The translations under genes and the position numbers were made by a program. A DNA stretch of 64,000 nucleotides from Ensifer adhaerens (lineage in GTDB: Bacteria > Pseudomonadota > Alphaproteobacteria > Rhizobiales > Rhizobiaceae): NCBI RefSeq assembly GCF_002007205.1, contig NZ_LAZS01000005.1, forward strand, positions 1,488,001-1,552,000, in the 5' to 3' direction. Under the pieces are notes generated by a model. The model had not been told where the DNA came from. It was given only the letters and a program-made list of their open reading frames with translations, and made no database searches. This document shows positions 27,950-36,234 of this stretch, piece after piece. Numbering within the stretch: the first letter of the stretch is position 1; each line of letters opens with the position of its first letter.

Positions 27950-28268
27950 GGCGGCACCCTTGCGAAGGGCGCGCTGAAGCGCCCCTCGTGGCTCGTGTTT
28001 CAGATGTAATTCGCCTAGTTCATCTGTCTAGGGCAGTATTGATTTCATTGCACGATTCGACAAGCGCCGGCGGACATGCCTGACCCTGTCGACACATTCG
28101 CTCCCGCGTTGGCCGATACGTGAAGTTCCTGGGGCGGAACGAAACCTCAACCATAATCCCCATCGATGCCGATGAAACGGGGTTTATCTTTGACAGTGTG
28201 ACGACCATTCTCCGCTACATAAAGTCCGTCGACAGTCGCTCTTTTGAGGACTAGCGAACCTCGACCCA
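27950..28268. other. Intergenic region with possible gene remnant
   Basis: 319 bases with no complete recognised gene. A GGGGCGC / GCGCCCC-like hairpin lies just upstream of the cupin gene at about 27967-27986. On the plus strand, 28120-28254 codes in one frame for 44 protein-like residues (GTG start, VKFLGRNETSTIIPID to SVDSRSFED) with no ribosome binding site. It could be the tail of a decayed gene. Confidence 0.3.
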
Positions 28269-28790
28269 CTAGCTGCAACAGTTGGAACGGGCGGACGGGG
28301 CGCAGCATGGCGAAGCCTTCTCGTTCTGCTCGGCCAGCCAACGGTCCCGAGGCTTGCAACTCGCCGGACGCGGCGTCAAAGCGACTTGGAGAGTGCCGTC
28401 CTCCGCGACAGGGGTATTCGCACAAAACAACTGCATCGGGCGGACGCCATCGCTGACTTCGAAGGTCAGCTTGGCGGAGCCGTCGAGACGGAGGTGTTCG
28501 GAAACCTTGCGGACGATGGCCGAGAACTTCCCGGCTGTCATATAGGTCCGCTCGCCCTCCTCGATATCCCACAGCTGCACGAAAATCTCCGACCAGGCTT
28601 CCGGATTTGCCCCGCAATCAAGCGCGGAGAACTGGCCAGCCTTGACCTCGGTCACGTGATAGCCGGGCTTCACGGGCTTTCCGTCATACAGGAAGACCAA
28701 GGGCAGGTCCGGTGTCTCTGCGGCTCTGCCGAGCAACTCCCCAAGCGAGATATCGGTTTTGTCGGATTGGCTATTGTCGATCGCGCTCAT
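28269..28790 (-). CDS. DUF6428 family protein
   Basis: 173-residue cytoplasmic protein of a family without known function, usually found beside ArsR regulators in rhizobia. It has a mixed alpha/beta body (LVFLYDGKPVKPGYHVTEVK, KLTFEVSDGVRPMQLFC) and a cysteine-bearing tail (ASPCCAPSARSNCCS). The tail with two CC pairs could bind a soft metal or metalloid. It is divergent from an arsR-type gene, with 43 bases between the two starts, and both share one palindromic operator there. A role in arsenic or organoarsenical handling is an inference from this setting. Confidence 0.8.
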   Translation of the reverse strand: MSAIDNSQSDKTDISLGELLGRAAETPDLPLVFLYDGKPVKPGYHVTEVKAGQFSALDCGANPEAWSEIFVQLWDIEEGERTYMTAGKFSAIVRKVSEHLRLDGSAKLTFEVSDGVRPMQLFCANTPVAEDGTLQVALTPRPASCKPRDRWLAEQNEKASPCCAPSARSNCCS

Positions 28791-28805
28791 TTGTGGCTAT
28801 CCTCA

Positions 28806-28833
28806 ATTTCAATGATTCAAGGATTATTGAAAT
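28806..28833. promoter_or_regulatory. Palindromic operator of the divergent DUF6428/arsR pair
   Basis: Perfect 8-bp inverted repeat ATTTCAAT-N12-ATTGAAAT. Its right arm ends on the base before the arsR ATG at 28834, so it covers that gene's ribosome binding site (AAGGA). Size, symmetry and position fit an ArsR dimer site controlling both directions. Confidence 0.65.
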
Positions 28834-29175
28834 ATGGATGATCGTCAAGCCCTCTCCTCCTTCGCCGCGCTTTCACAGGAAACCCGACTTTCCATCGTGA
28901 GGACCCTGGTCATCGCCGGCCCTGAAGGTCTGGCCGCCGGCGCGATTGCCGAACGCATGGGCGTCTCTCCATCAAACGTCTCGTTCCACCTCAAGGAACT
29001 CGAACGATCAGGCCTCATCTCCCAACGCCGGGAGTCGCGCTCGATCGTCTATAACGCAAGTTACGACACGCTGGCCGATCTGGTGACTTTCCTGATGGAA
29101 GACTGCTGCGCGGGGCATCCCGGCATCCGCGGGTCCGTCGAGCGATCCGCCAGTTGCTGTTCAAGCGAAGCATAG
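28834..29175 (+). CDS. ArsR-family regulator (metalloid type)
   Basis: 113-residue winged-helix repressor. The helix-turn-helix is GAIAERMGVSPSNVSFHLKELERSGLI, followed by the wing SQRRESRSIVYN. Candidate inducer-binding cysteines are EDCCAGHPG at about 90 and SCCSSE at the end, similar to the C-terminal As(III) sites of some ArsR proteins. It begins a rightward set with an MFS permease 19 bases later and is divergent from the DUF6428 gene. It most likely represses both arms through the palindrome at 28806-28833. Confidence 0.88.
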   Translation: MDDRQALSSFAALSQETRLSIVRTLVIAGPEGLAAGAIAERMGVSPSNVSFHLKELERSGLISQRRESRSIVYNASYDTLADLVTFLMEDCCAGHPGIRGSVERSASCCSSEA

Positions 29176-29194
29176 CCCGTCAAGGAATACGTCA

Positions 29195-30394
29195 TTGCAT
29201 ACGACCAAGGTTCCGGCGGGCATCGTCTCCGCTCTCGGTGTCACGCAGATCATCGGCTACGGCACTCTCTACTACTCCTTCAGCATCCTTGCCCCCGGAA
29301 TGGCCAACGACCTCGGCATCAGCCTGGAGCGGGTCTTCGCCGTCTTCTCGGTCTCGCTGTTCATCGGCGGCCTGTCTGCTCCGTTCATCGGCAGGCACAT
29401 GGACAGGATCGGCGCGGCGACGGTGATGACGCTGGGGTCGGCCCTTGCGGCGTTCACCTTGGCACTCTGCGCATGGTCACCGTCCGTATCGCTCTTCGCC
29501 CTTGCAATTGTCCTGCTCGAGGTGTCCTCCGGGATGGTCCAGTATCAGGCAGCCTTCGCCACACTGGTCGAAAGCGAACCTCGCACGGCGTCCCGTAGCA
29601 TCACTTACCTCACGCTCATCGGCGGCTTTGCCTCCACCATCTTCTGGCCGATCGCCGCGACACTGACCGGATATCTGACCTGGCGCGAAATCTATCTGGT
29701 GTTCGCCGTCCTGAACCTTCTCGTCTGCATGCCCCTGCACTACTGGATCATGCGTGCCGGAAGGCTGAGTTCCAAAACGGACGAGACAAGAACCCGCGAG
29801 GTCGTCGTCGGCGCTCTTGAGCCGCAGGCCCGCCGCCGCGGCATGCTGTTGGTCTCCTTCGCCTTCTCTCTTTCGGGCTTCACCCTCGCCGCGATCCTTG
29901 CCCACATGGTGCCGATGCTCGGCGCGATCGGACTTGGCAGTGCGGCGGTCGTGATCGGCTCCTTGTTCGGTCCGGCACAAGTCATGAGCCGCCTTATCAA
30001 CATGGTCTTCGGAAAGAGCCTGTCGCCGCCGGCGCTTGCAATTGTCTCCGCGGCGCTGATGGTCGTCGGTGCGGTGATACTTGGGGTGTCGGGCAATTGG
30101 CTGCCCGGTGCCGTGGCTTTCGCCATCTGTCTTGGCCTCGGGTCAGGGATCAACAGCATCGCTCAGGGGAGCCTGCCGCTCTATCTCTTCGGGTCCGCTG
30201 GCTACGGCGCGATCACGGGCAAGATGGCTGCGGCAAGGTTGGCGACTGGCGCGGCCGCCCCGTTTGCGTTCGCGGCCGCTATGAACCACTTCGGGACAAC
30301 CATCTCGCTTTTCGTGATCGCCGCGCTGGGAGCGCTCGGAATCCTGGCGTTCGTCGCTGTCGCCTCATCGGTGCGTCGCGACCGCGTTGCCTGA
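29195..30394 (+). CDS. MFS permease, possibly an arsenic efflux pump (ArsK-like)
   Basis: 399-residue major-facilitator permease with twelve hydrophobic helices, beginning at IVSALGVTQIIGYGTLYYSFSILAPGMAND. The start is TTG at 29195 with AAGGA seven bases upstream. It directly follows an arsR-type gene. MFS exporters of this general type (ArsK) expel trivalent arsenic and antimony in Agrobacterium. I infer a similar job from context and from the similar N-terminus, but a different anion or organic arsenical is possible. Confidence 0.75.
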   Translation: MHTTKVPAGIVSALGVTQIIGYGTLYYSFSILAPGMANDLGISLERVFAVFSVSLFIGGLSAPFIGRHMDRIGAATVMTLGSALAAFTLALCAWSPSVSLFALAIVLLEVSSGMVQYQAAFATLVESEPRTASRSITYLTLIGGFASTIFWPIAATLTGYLTWREIYLVFAVLNLLVCMPLHYWIMRAGRLSSKTDETRTREVVVGALEPQARRRGMLLVSFAFSLSGFTLAAILAHMVPMLGAIGLGSAAVVIGSLFGPAQVMSRLINMVFGKSLSPPALAIVSAALMVVGAVILGVSGNWLPGAVAFAICLGLGSGINSIAQGSLPLYLFGSAGYGAITGKMAAARLATGAAAPFAFAAAMNHFGTTISLFVIAALGALGILAFVAVASSVRRDRVA

Positions 30395-30446
30395 TGACGG
30401 AAGAACGTACAGACTCCTCGATCATCGCCATGAAAGCCAAGCCTCC

Positions 30447-31253
30447 GTGAACACTCCGATCAAATCCTCGACGTCACCCAGTCATCCGGCCGCTTTCGGC
30501 GGCGGAGCCATCATCGGCGCACTCGGCGGGTTGATAGGGCTTGGAGGGGCAGAATTCCGTCTGCCGCTGCTGATCGGCGCATTCAATTTCGCGGCCCTCG
30601 AGGCGGTGATCCTGAACAAGGCAATGAGCCTTGTCGTCGTGTCTTCCGCCCTGCCGTTTCGAGCCGGCACGATCCCTTTCAGTCAGATCGCATCGAATTG
30701 GCCGATCGTACTGAACCTTCTTGCAGGAAGCCTGATCGGTGCCTGGTTCGGCGCAGGATGGGCCACACGGTTGAAATCGGAGACCCTTTACAGGGTGATA
30801 TCCGTTCTTCTCGGCGCAATCGCCGTCGTGCTGGTGCTTGGCCACGGCACCTCGGCGGGTCAACCGCTTCTAACCGGAAACTGGCAGGTTGTCGCCGGAG
30901 TATCCGCCGGCTTCGTGATCGGCATCGTTGCGTCGCTGCTGGGCGTCGCCGGGGGCGAGTTGCTCATTCCGACGTTGGTTCTGCTCTTCGGCGCGGACAT
31001 CAAGCTCGCCGGTAGCCTCTCACTGGCGGTGAGCCTTCCCACAATGCTCGTGGGCTTTACTCGCTACAGCCGCGACCAGGGCTTTTCGGTTCTGGGTCGC
31101 AACAGGGTGTTCGTCCTCATCATGGCCGCGGGATCGGTCCTGGGGACGTTTGTCGGCGGCCTGCTCCTCGGCATTGTCCCGAATTCGATCCTCCTTCCCG
31201 CACTCGCCGTGATCTTGTTGCTGTCAGCCGTGAAGGTCTGGCGGCACGGCTGA
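30447..31253 (+). CDS. TSUP (TauE/SafE) family permease
   Basis: 268-residue membrane protein with about eight hydrophobic helices and the twin glycine-rich repeats of the family (GGGAIIGALGGLIGLGGAEFRLPLL and ASLLGVAGGELLIPTLVLLFG). TSUP proteins move sulfite, sulfonates or other small organic acids. The start is uncertain: the GTG at 30447 places the first helix properly, while a TTG at 30387 would overlap the MFS gene. Close spacing makes it the third gene of the arsR-led set. In that setting it may export a thiolated or oxyanion product, which is an inference only. Confidence 0.8.
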   Translation: MNTPIKSSTSPSHPAAFGGGAIIGALGGLIGLGGAEFRLPLLIGAFNFAALEAVILNKAMSLVVVSSALPFRAGTIPFSQIASNWPIVLNLLAGSLIGAWFGAGWATRLKSETLYRVISVLLGAIAVVLVLGHGTSAGQPLLTGNWQVVAGVSAGFVIGIVASLLGVAGGELLIPTLVLLFGADIKLAGSLSLAVSLPTMLVGFTRYSRDQGFSVLGRNRVFVLIMAAGSVLGTFVGGLLLGIVPNSILLPALAVILLLSAVKVWRHG

Positions 31254-31310
31254 CAGCATTTCTTCCCTGGATCAATTTGAGGTGAACGCTTCGAGATCGG
31301 TCGCGTGGCC

Positions 31311-32084
31311 TCAGGCGACGGACCATCCGCCGTCCACCAGCAGATTCGCGCCGGTGATCAGGCTCGCAGCCGGCGATGCAAGGAAGACTACGGCACCCAC
31401 CACATCATCGGTTTCCCCGATCCGGCCGAGTGGAATGTGATCGACCGTCGCTCTGCGATTTTCGGCATCGGATAGAAACGGTGCTGTACCATCCGTGTGG
31501 ATGAACGTCGGCGATACGGTGTTTACGGTGACATTATAGCGTGCCCATTCGGCTGCAAGGCAGCGCGTGAGGTGATTAATTGCCGCCTTGCTCATGCAAT
31601 AGATTGCCTCTCCGCGCAGTGCAACCGTACCGGCCTGTGAGCTGATACTGATGATCCGGCCACCATTTCGCGCGATCATGTGACGGCCCACTGCCTGTGT
31701 CATCAGGAAGGTGCCCTTGATGTTGACATCGAGTATCTCGTCAAGGTCCTTCTCCTCAACGAGTTCCGCGAGATTGCCCGGGGCCACGCCGACATTGTTG
31801 ACGAGGACGTCGATCCGACCGAATGCGGAAACCGCCGCGTCGACGGCTTGTGCGATATGGGCCTTCTTGGGAATGTCCAGTTCAACGGGGAGTACCTTTC
31901 GTCCCGCGCCCTCGAGTTCGGCGATCAGGCCCGCTGACGCTGCGACATCGCGGACCCCCAAGACAATATCTGAGCCTGCTGCAGCACAGGCAAGTGCGCA
32001 AGCACGTCCAATGCCACGCCTCGCGCCCGTCACCAAAGTCACCTTGCCCTCAAGGCTGAAATCCGGCGCACTCTTCCGCATCAT
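31311..32084 (-). CDS. SDR-family oxidoreductase
   Basis: 257-residue short-chain dehydrogenase/reductase of the FabG-like classical type. It has the cofactor-binding TGARRGIG near residue 20, NNVG near 93, catalytic serine in SISSQAG, and YCMSK with the catalytic Tyr-Lys pair. The C-terminus ends ITGANLLVDGGWSVA as usual. It uses NAD(P)H, with an unknown alcohol or ketone substrate. It reads leftward, convergent with the TSUP gene and 217 bases after the DUF6494 gene, so it may or may not share their transcript. Confidence 0.88.
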   Translation of the reverse strand: MMRKSAPDFSLEGKVTLVTGARRGIGRACALACAAAGSDIVLGVRDVAASAGLIAELEGAGRKVLPVELDIPKKAHIAQAVDAAVSAFGRIDVLVNNVGVAPGNLAELVEEKDLDEILDVNIKGTFLMTQAVGRHMIARNGGRIISISSQAGTVALRGEAIYCMSKAAINHLTRCLAAEWARYNVTVNTVSPTFIHTDGTAPFLSDAENRRATVDHIPLGRIGETDDVVGAVVFLASPAASLITGANLLVDGGWSVA

Positions 32085-32301
32085 TGCCTCCCTCGATGAA
32101 GCTCATTTATTGCAGCGTCGGCGTGCGGATGCCAGTTGTTCTGCTCTTGTCGCGCACGCGAAGTCCGTCCGACCAACATCACGCTCGTCGAGAACGACCT
32201 TGGGGCAGTGGTGCGCGGGCTGTAGGCTTGGCTCAGTGGGGAGATTGAAGCTTCCGGCCCAATGCGGGCGCGATACCTGACCGATCTTGGTCTCATTAGA
32301 C

Positions 32302-32493
32302 CTATGGGAGTTCGATCTCACCGTTCACCACGTGGTTGAGACCGGTGCCCTCCGCCGTCAGCGTCATGCGCACCTTCAGCTTCTCGCCGCCGAACTGCCC
32401 CTCGCGCACCGCCTCTTCGATCTTATGCTGCGAGGTGACACCGACTTCTTTCAGGAACTTGCGGATCGACATGTTGAAGGCGTCTTCGCTCAT
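32302..32493 (-). CDS. DUF6494 family protein
   Basis: 63-residue protein. It begins MSEDAFNMSIRKFLKEVGVTSQ and ends with GTGLNHVVNGEIELP, recognisable as the small DUF6494 family. It is a soluble protein with one helix followed by a short beta part; no cysteines or catalytic motifs are seen. It lies 107 bases downstream of the GDCCVxC gene on the same strand. The function is unknown. Confidence 0.8.
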   Translation of the reverse strand: MSEDAFNMSIRKFLKEVGVTSQHKIEEAVREGQFGGEKLKVRMTLTAEGTGLNHVVNGEIELP

Positions 32494-32600
32494 CGTGGAA
32501 CTCCTCGGCGTCCGTGAGGGCGCAGCGTGGGCGCTTGTCTATCGCCCGGAATGCGCCGGCACAGTCGAATACGGATGTCAGCCTTGCCTCTCATCCCACG

Positions 32601-32834
32601 TTAGGAACCGACGCAACAACTTGCGGCTCCGTTGTTATGTTTGGCCTCCTGGATTGGCGGGCAAGGCACGTCGCCAAAGGAACAGAACACACAGCAGTCC
32701 CCGGATTTTGGCCGGAGCATCATACCGCATCCATTGCAATCATAGAAAAACTGACAGGCGTCGGTGGGCATCGTTTCCGTAGCCCGCTGGCCGCAATTGG
32801 GACAGGTGAGGGTTGATCGAAGCTGTATGGTCAC
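32601..32834 (-). CDS. GDCCVxC-motif protein (family with selenoprotein members)
   Basis: 77-residue cysteine-rich protein. An N-terminal zinc-ribbon-like part (TCPNCG and DCNGCG) is followed by the family motif GDCCVFCSFGDVPCPPIQ. A second CC pair lies near the C-terminus (ASCCVGS). Relatives of this family carry selenocysteine in the motif; here all positions are cysteine. I chose the GTG at 32834 because GAGG lies eight bases before it and it gives the family length; longer frames start up to 32918. It lies downstream of the ars operon on the same strand. A redox or metal-binding role is suspected but unproven. Confidence 0.78.
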   Translation of the reverse strand: MTIQLRSTLTCPNCGQRATETMPTDACQFFYDCNGCGMMLRPKSGDCCVFCSFGDVPCPPIQEAKHNNGAASCCVGS

Positions 32835-33064
32835 ACTATGTGCCTCGGCAACGAGTGCTTTCAGATGACGCCCGTCATCCATTGCTGAATAGCCTATTGG
32901 AAATATCGCCTCGTGCATAGTTTTGCGTCATGAGCGCTAGGTCAGTCTTTCGAAAGGCTGCAATGGGCCGCCATAAGCGGACAAGGCGTTGGTTCGCTTT
33001 GGCCAAAGAGCGGCCATTGCGATTGCAAGATGGCCGCTATCGGAACATTGCCGATGGCCTTTGA

Positions 33065-33775
33065 CTAAATCGATCTCATTGACACCCGCTTCTCCAACTC
33101 GGCCGCGTGCTCCTTCCGCTCGCTGTAGCGGTCTGTAAGGTGGGCCGAGGCGTCCCGTGTCAGCAGCGTGAACTTCACCAGCTCCTCGCAGACGTCCACG
33201 ACGCGGTCGTAGTAGGACGACGGCTTCATCCGGCCGTCGGCGTTGAACTCCTGGTAGGCCTTGGCGACCGACGACTGGTTGGGGATCGTGATCATCCGCA
33301 TCCAGCGGCCGAGCACGCGCATCTGGTTCAGGGCGTTGAAGGACTGGCTGCCGCCGGAGACTTCCATGATCGCCAGCGTCTTGCCTTGCGTCGGCCGGAT
33401 CGATCCGAGCGACAGAGGAATCCAGTCGATCTGGGCCTTCATGATGCCCGTCATCGCACCGTGGCGCTCGGGGCTGACCCAGACCTGGCCTTCCGACCAT
33501 TGCGACAGTTCGCGCAGCTCCTGCACTTTCGGATGGCTGACCGGAGCCTCGTCGGGAAGCGGCAGCCCCCTCGGATCGAACATCCGCACCTCGCACCCCA
33601 ACCGCTCGAGCAGACGTCTGGCTTCGTGCGCGAGCAGCCGGCTATAGGACACCTCCCGAAGCGAGCCGTAGAGGATCAGGATGCGCGGCTTGTGCGTCGA
33701 AAACGCTGGATGCGACGCGTCGAGGTCAGGCTGACGAAGATGCCGCTCCTGCAAGGCGGGGAAGGTCTCAGACAA
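33065..33775 (-). CDS. arsH: Organoarsenical oxidase / NADPH:FMN oxidoreductase ArsH
   Basis: 236-residue flavodoxin-fold protein. The FMN-binding loop is [17 protein letters not shown], and the family segments [24 protein letters not shown] and [21 protein letters not shown] are present. ArsH oxidises trivalent methylated or aromatic arsenicals to the less toxic pentavalent form. The start is TTG at 33775, supported by a perfect AGGAGGG nine bases upstream and by overlap with the arsC stop codon. A longer ATG frame would overlap arsC by 74 bases. It is the last gene of the ars operon. Confidence 0.93.
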   Translation of the reverse strand: MSETFPALQERHLRQPDLDASHPAFSTHKPRILILYGSLREVSYSRLLAHEARRLLERLGCEVRMFDPRGLPLPDEAPVSHPKVQELRELSQWSEGQVWVSPERHGAMTGIMKAQIDWIPLSLGSIRPTQGKTLAIMEVSGGSQSFNALNQMRVLGRWMRMITIPNQSSVAKAYQEFNADGRMKPSSYYDRVVDVCEELVKFTLLTRDASAHLTDRYSERKEHAAELEKRVSMRSI

Positions 33776-34190
33776 TGCGCTTTCCCTCCTGATCGAGGAC
33801 CTGTTCGCCGTCTTCCTTGAAGAAGGCTCCCTTGAAGGCATCCGGCAGGATGTCGAGCACGACCTCGGACGGCCGTGCCAGCCTGGTACCGAGCGGCGTG
33901 ACGACGAACGGACGGTTGATGAGGATCGGGTTTTTCAGCATGGCGTCGAGCAACTGGTCGTCCGTCAGCTTCGGATCATCGAGACCCAGTTCCGCGTAAG
34001 GCGTGCCCTTCTCGCGGATCGCCTGTCGGACGGTCAATCCGGCATCGGAGATCATCCTTGCCAACTCGTCGCGCGACGGCGGGGATTTGAGATACTCGAT
34101 GACATCAGGTTCGATCCCGGCTGCGCGGATCATCTCCAGCGTGTTGCGGGACGTGCCGCAGGCGGGGTTGTGATAGATGGTGGCGTCCAT
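33768..34190 (-). CDS. arsC: Arsenate reductase ArsC, glutaredoxin-dependent type
   Basis: 140-residue arsenate reductase of the ArsC/Spx fold. The catalytic cysteine is in [13 protein letters not shown] (about residue 11), and the distal arginine motif [21 protein letters not shown] is present. It reduces As(V) to As(III) using glutathione and glutaredoxin. Two ATGs compete: 34190 has AGGA seven bases ahead, while 34196 makes an ATGA overlap with the acr3 stop. I prefer the former. It lies between acr3 and arsH. A second, unrelated arsenate reductase is in the same operon. Confidence 0.93.
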   Translation of the reverse strand: MDATIYHNPACGTSRNTLEMIRAAGIEPDVIEYLKSPPSRDELARMISDAGLTVRQAIREKGTPYAELGLDDPKLTDDQLLDAMLKNPILINRPFVVTPLGTRLARPSEVVLDILPDAFKGAFFKEDGEQVLDQEGKRIV

Positions 34191-34192
34191 TG

Positions 34193-35251
34193 TCATGTCC
34201 TTTCGGTAATGGGGTCCCGAGAGACAGCGGGAGCTGCCTCGTACCAGCCTTTGGTGCGGTTCACGGCCCAGACGACCGTGAGCATCACGGGAACTTCGAT
34301 GAGCACGCCGACGACGGTTGCCAGCGCAGCACCTGACTGGAAGCCGAACAGGCTGATGGCCGCGGCAACCGCGAGTTCGAAGAAGTTGCTGGCTCCGATC
34401 AGTGCAGAAGGTCCGGCGATGCAATGGCGCTCGCCCGACATGCGGTTCAGGAGATAGGCCAGCCCCGAGTTGAAATAGACCTGGATCAGGATGGGGACGG
34501 CAAGCAGCGCAATGATCGTCGGCTGCGCGATGATCTGCTCACCCTGGAAACCGAAGAGGAGAACGAGCGTCGCGAGCAAGGCGACAAGCGAAAGCGGCTG
34601 CAGCTTCGCGAGCGTTGCGTCCAGCGCCTTCGTCGTACCATCGGCGGTCAGACGCCCTCTCAGGACTTGAGCGATAATGACGGGGACGACGATGTAGAGG
34701 ACGACTGACAGAACGAGCGTGTCCCACGGTACGGTGATCGCCGACAGTCCGAGAAGCAGTCCGACGATCGGGGCGAAGGCGACGACCATGATCGCATCGT
34801 TGAGTGCCACCTGGGACAGCGTGAACAGCGGCTCGCCGCGCGTCAGGTTGCTCCAGACGAAGACCATCGCGGTACAGGGTGCAGCCGCAAGGATGATCAG
34901 GCCTGCGATGTAGGAGTCGATCTGGTCGGCCGGCAGATAAGGACGGAACAGCCAGCCCACGAACAGCCATCCGAGCAGCGCCATGGAGAACGGTTTGATG
35001 GCCCAGTTGATGAACAGGGTCACGCCGATGCCACGCCAATACGTGCTGACCTGCGCCAGCGAGCGGAAGTCGATCTTGATGAGCATCGGGATGATCATCA
35101 GCCAGATCAGGATGGCGACGGGCAGGTTCACCTTCGCGACCTCCGCCGCGCCGGTGACCTGGAAAACGCCGGGCATCAGATGGCCGAGGGCGACCCCGAC
35201 GACGATACAAAGGAAGACCCAGATTGTGAGGTAGCGTTCGAACGTAGACAT
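34193..35251 (-). CDS. acr3: Arsenite efflux permease Acr3
   Basis: 352-residue inner-membrane exporter with ten helices, of the ACR3/BART group. It starts MSTFERYLTIWVFLCIVVGVALG and carries the conserved AAPCTAMVFVWSNL segment with the essential cysteine of the As(III) path. It expels arsenite using the proton gradient. The ATG at 35251 overlaps the upstream arsC stop by one base, so translation is coupled; a longer frame reads into that gene and is not coding. Confidence 0.95.
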   Translation of the reverse strand: MSTFERYLTIWVFLCIVVGVALGHLMPGVFQVTGAAEVAKVNLPVAILIWLMIIPMLIKIDFRSLAQVSTYWRGIGVTLFINWAIKPFSMALLGWLFVGWLFRPYLPADQIDSYIAGLIILAAAPCTAMVFVWSNLTRGEPLFTLSQVALNDAIMVVAFAPIVGLLLGLSAITVPWDTLVLSVVLYIVVPVIIAQVLRGRLTADGTTKALDATLAKLQPLSLVALLATLVLLFGFQGEQIIAQPTIIALLAVPILIQVYFNSGLAYLLNRMSGERHCIAGPSALIGASNFFELAVAAAISLFGFQSGAALATVVGVLIEVPVMLTVVWAVNRTKGWYEAAPAVSRDPITERT

Positions 35252-35778
35252 CAGGCCGTCTTCCCCTGAGTTCCCGTCGAGCCTTCCATCGCACCGATCT
35301 GGCTGAGCTTCGTTTCGAGCGCCAGGCGGTCGATCGATGCCAGCGGAAGACTGACGAAAGCCGTGATGCGGTTTTTCAGGAAACGGGCCGCCGTCGCGAA
35401 GGCGCGCTGGATTTCGGTTTCGGAACCGACAACCGCAGCCGGGTCTTCGACACCCCAATGCGCGGTCATCGGATGACCGATCCATACCGGGCAGGCCTCG
35501 CCATGCGCGCTGTCGCAGACGGTGAAGATGAAATCCATTTCAGGCGCGCCGGGTGCGGCAAAGACATCCCAGCTCTTCGACGAGAAGCCAGTCGCCGGAT
35601 ACCCGAGCGCGTCCAGTTCCTTCAGGGCATGTGGATTGACTTCGCCCTTGGGCTGGCTGCCTGCGGAAAACGCCCGGAAGCGCCCGCCGCCTTCCTTGTT
35701 GAGGATGGATTCGGCGAGAATAGAACGTGCGGAGTTGCCCGTGCACAAGAAGAGCACGTTGTAGGTCTTGTCGGTCAT
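35251..35778 (-). CDS. arsC: Arsenate reductase ArsC, thioredoxin-dependent (low-molecular-weight phosphatase) type
   Basis: 175-residue enzyme of the LMW protein tyrosine phosphatase fold. The P-loop is LCTGNSARS near residue 12, with C-x5-R. A cysteine in FTVCDSAHGEACPVW takes part in the thiol relay, and the family HWGVEDPA segment follows. It reduces As(V) to As(III) with thioredoxin. It lies upstream of acr3 with a one-base overlap, and 15 bases after arsN2. Confidence 0.95.
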   Translation of the reverse strand: MTDKTYNVLFLCTGNSARSILAESILNKEGGGRFRAFSAGSQPKGEVNPHALKELDALGYPATGFSSKSWDVFAAPGAPEMDFIFTVCDSAHGEACPVWIGHPMTAHWGVEDPAAVVGSETEIQRAFATAARFLKNRITAFVSLPLASIDRLALETKLSQIGAMEGSTGTQGKTA

Positions 35779-35793
35779 GGTCGTTTTCCGTGG

Positions 35794-36234
35794 TTAGGTC
35801 GGAGCTCTGTTGAATTGCATGATCGTTGCCGATGCAGGGCAGATGCCCGACAACTGACGGGTCGCGAGAACGGCGGGCGGCACATCAGCCCGCTCGATCA
35901 CGGCGAAGCCAAGGCTTTCGAAGAACGGTGCGGCGGAGGTCGTCGCCAGGAAGACTGCCGAGCTGACATTGACGGCCTTCAGCGTTTCCCTGGTCAGCGA
36001 TTTTCCAAGCGCCTTGCCACGATGCTCGGGCAAGATGACCATCGACCGGAGGAGGACCGCATCGCCGCATGCCTCGATGCCAGCATAGCCAACCGTGCCG
36101 CCATCGGAGGAAACCGCCCTGAAAAACGAGCGCCCAGCGTCTTCGAGGTCTTCGGTTGGAAGACCGGAAGCCGACAGCGCCAGCTTCAGTTCCGGATCGC
36201 TTCCCGGGACTGGCTCCAACCTGATGTCGCTCAT
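35794..36234 (-). CDS. arsN2: Arsenic-resistance N-acetyltransferase ArsN2
   Basis: 146-residue GNAT enzyme. The acetyl-CoA loop is ILPEHRGKALGKSL, and the family tail FFESLGFAVIERADVPPAVLATRQLSGICPASATIMQ is present. ArsN-type acetyltransferases modify arsenic-containing amino acids or related metabolites and occur in ars operons. The start at 36234 forms an ATGA overlap with the arsR stop, giving translational coupling. The exact substrate is not settled. Confidence 0.88.
   Translation of the reverse strand: MSDIRLEPVPGSDPELKLALSASGLPTEDLEDAGRSFFRAVSSDGGTVGYAGIEACGDAVLLRSMVILPEHRGKALGKSLTRETLKAVNVSSAVFLATTSAAPFFESLGFAVIERADVPPAVLATRQLSGICPASATIMQFNRAPT

Noticed and set aside
32937-33596. 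219-residue reading frame overlapping arsH in another frame
   Set aside because: arsH in the same stretch shows clear family motifs; this frame does not.
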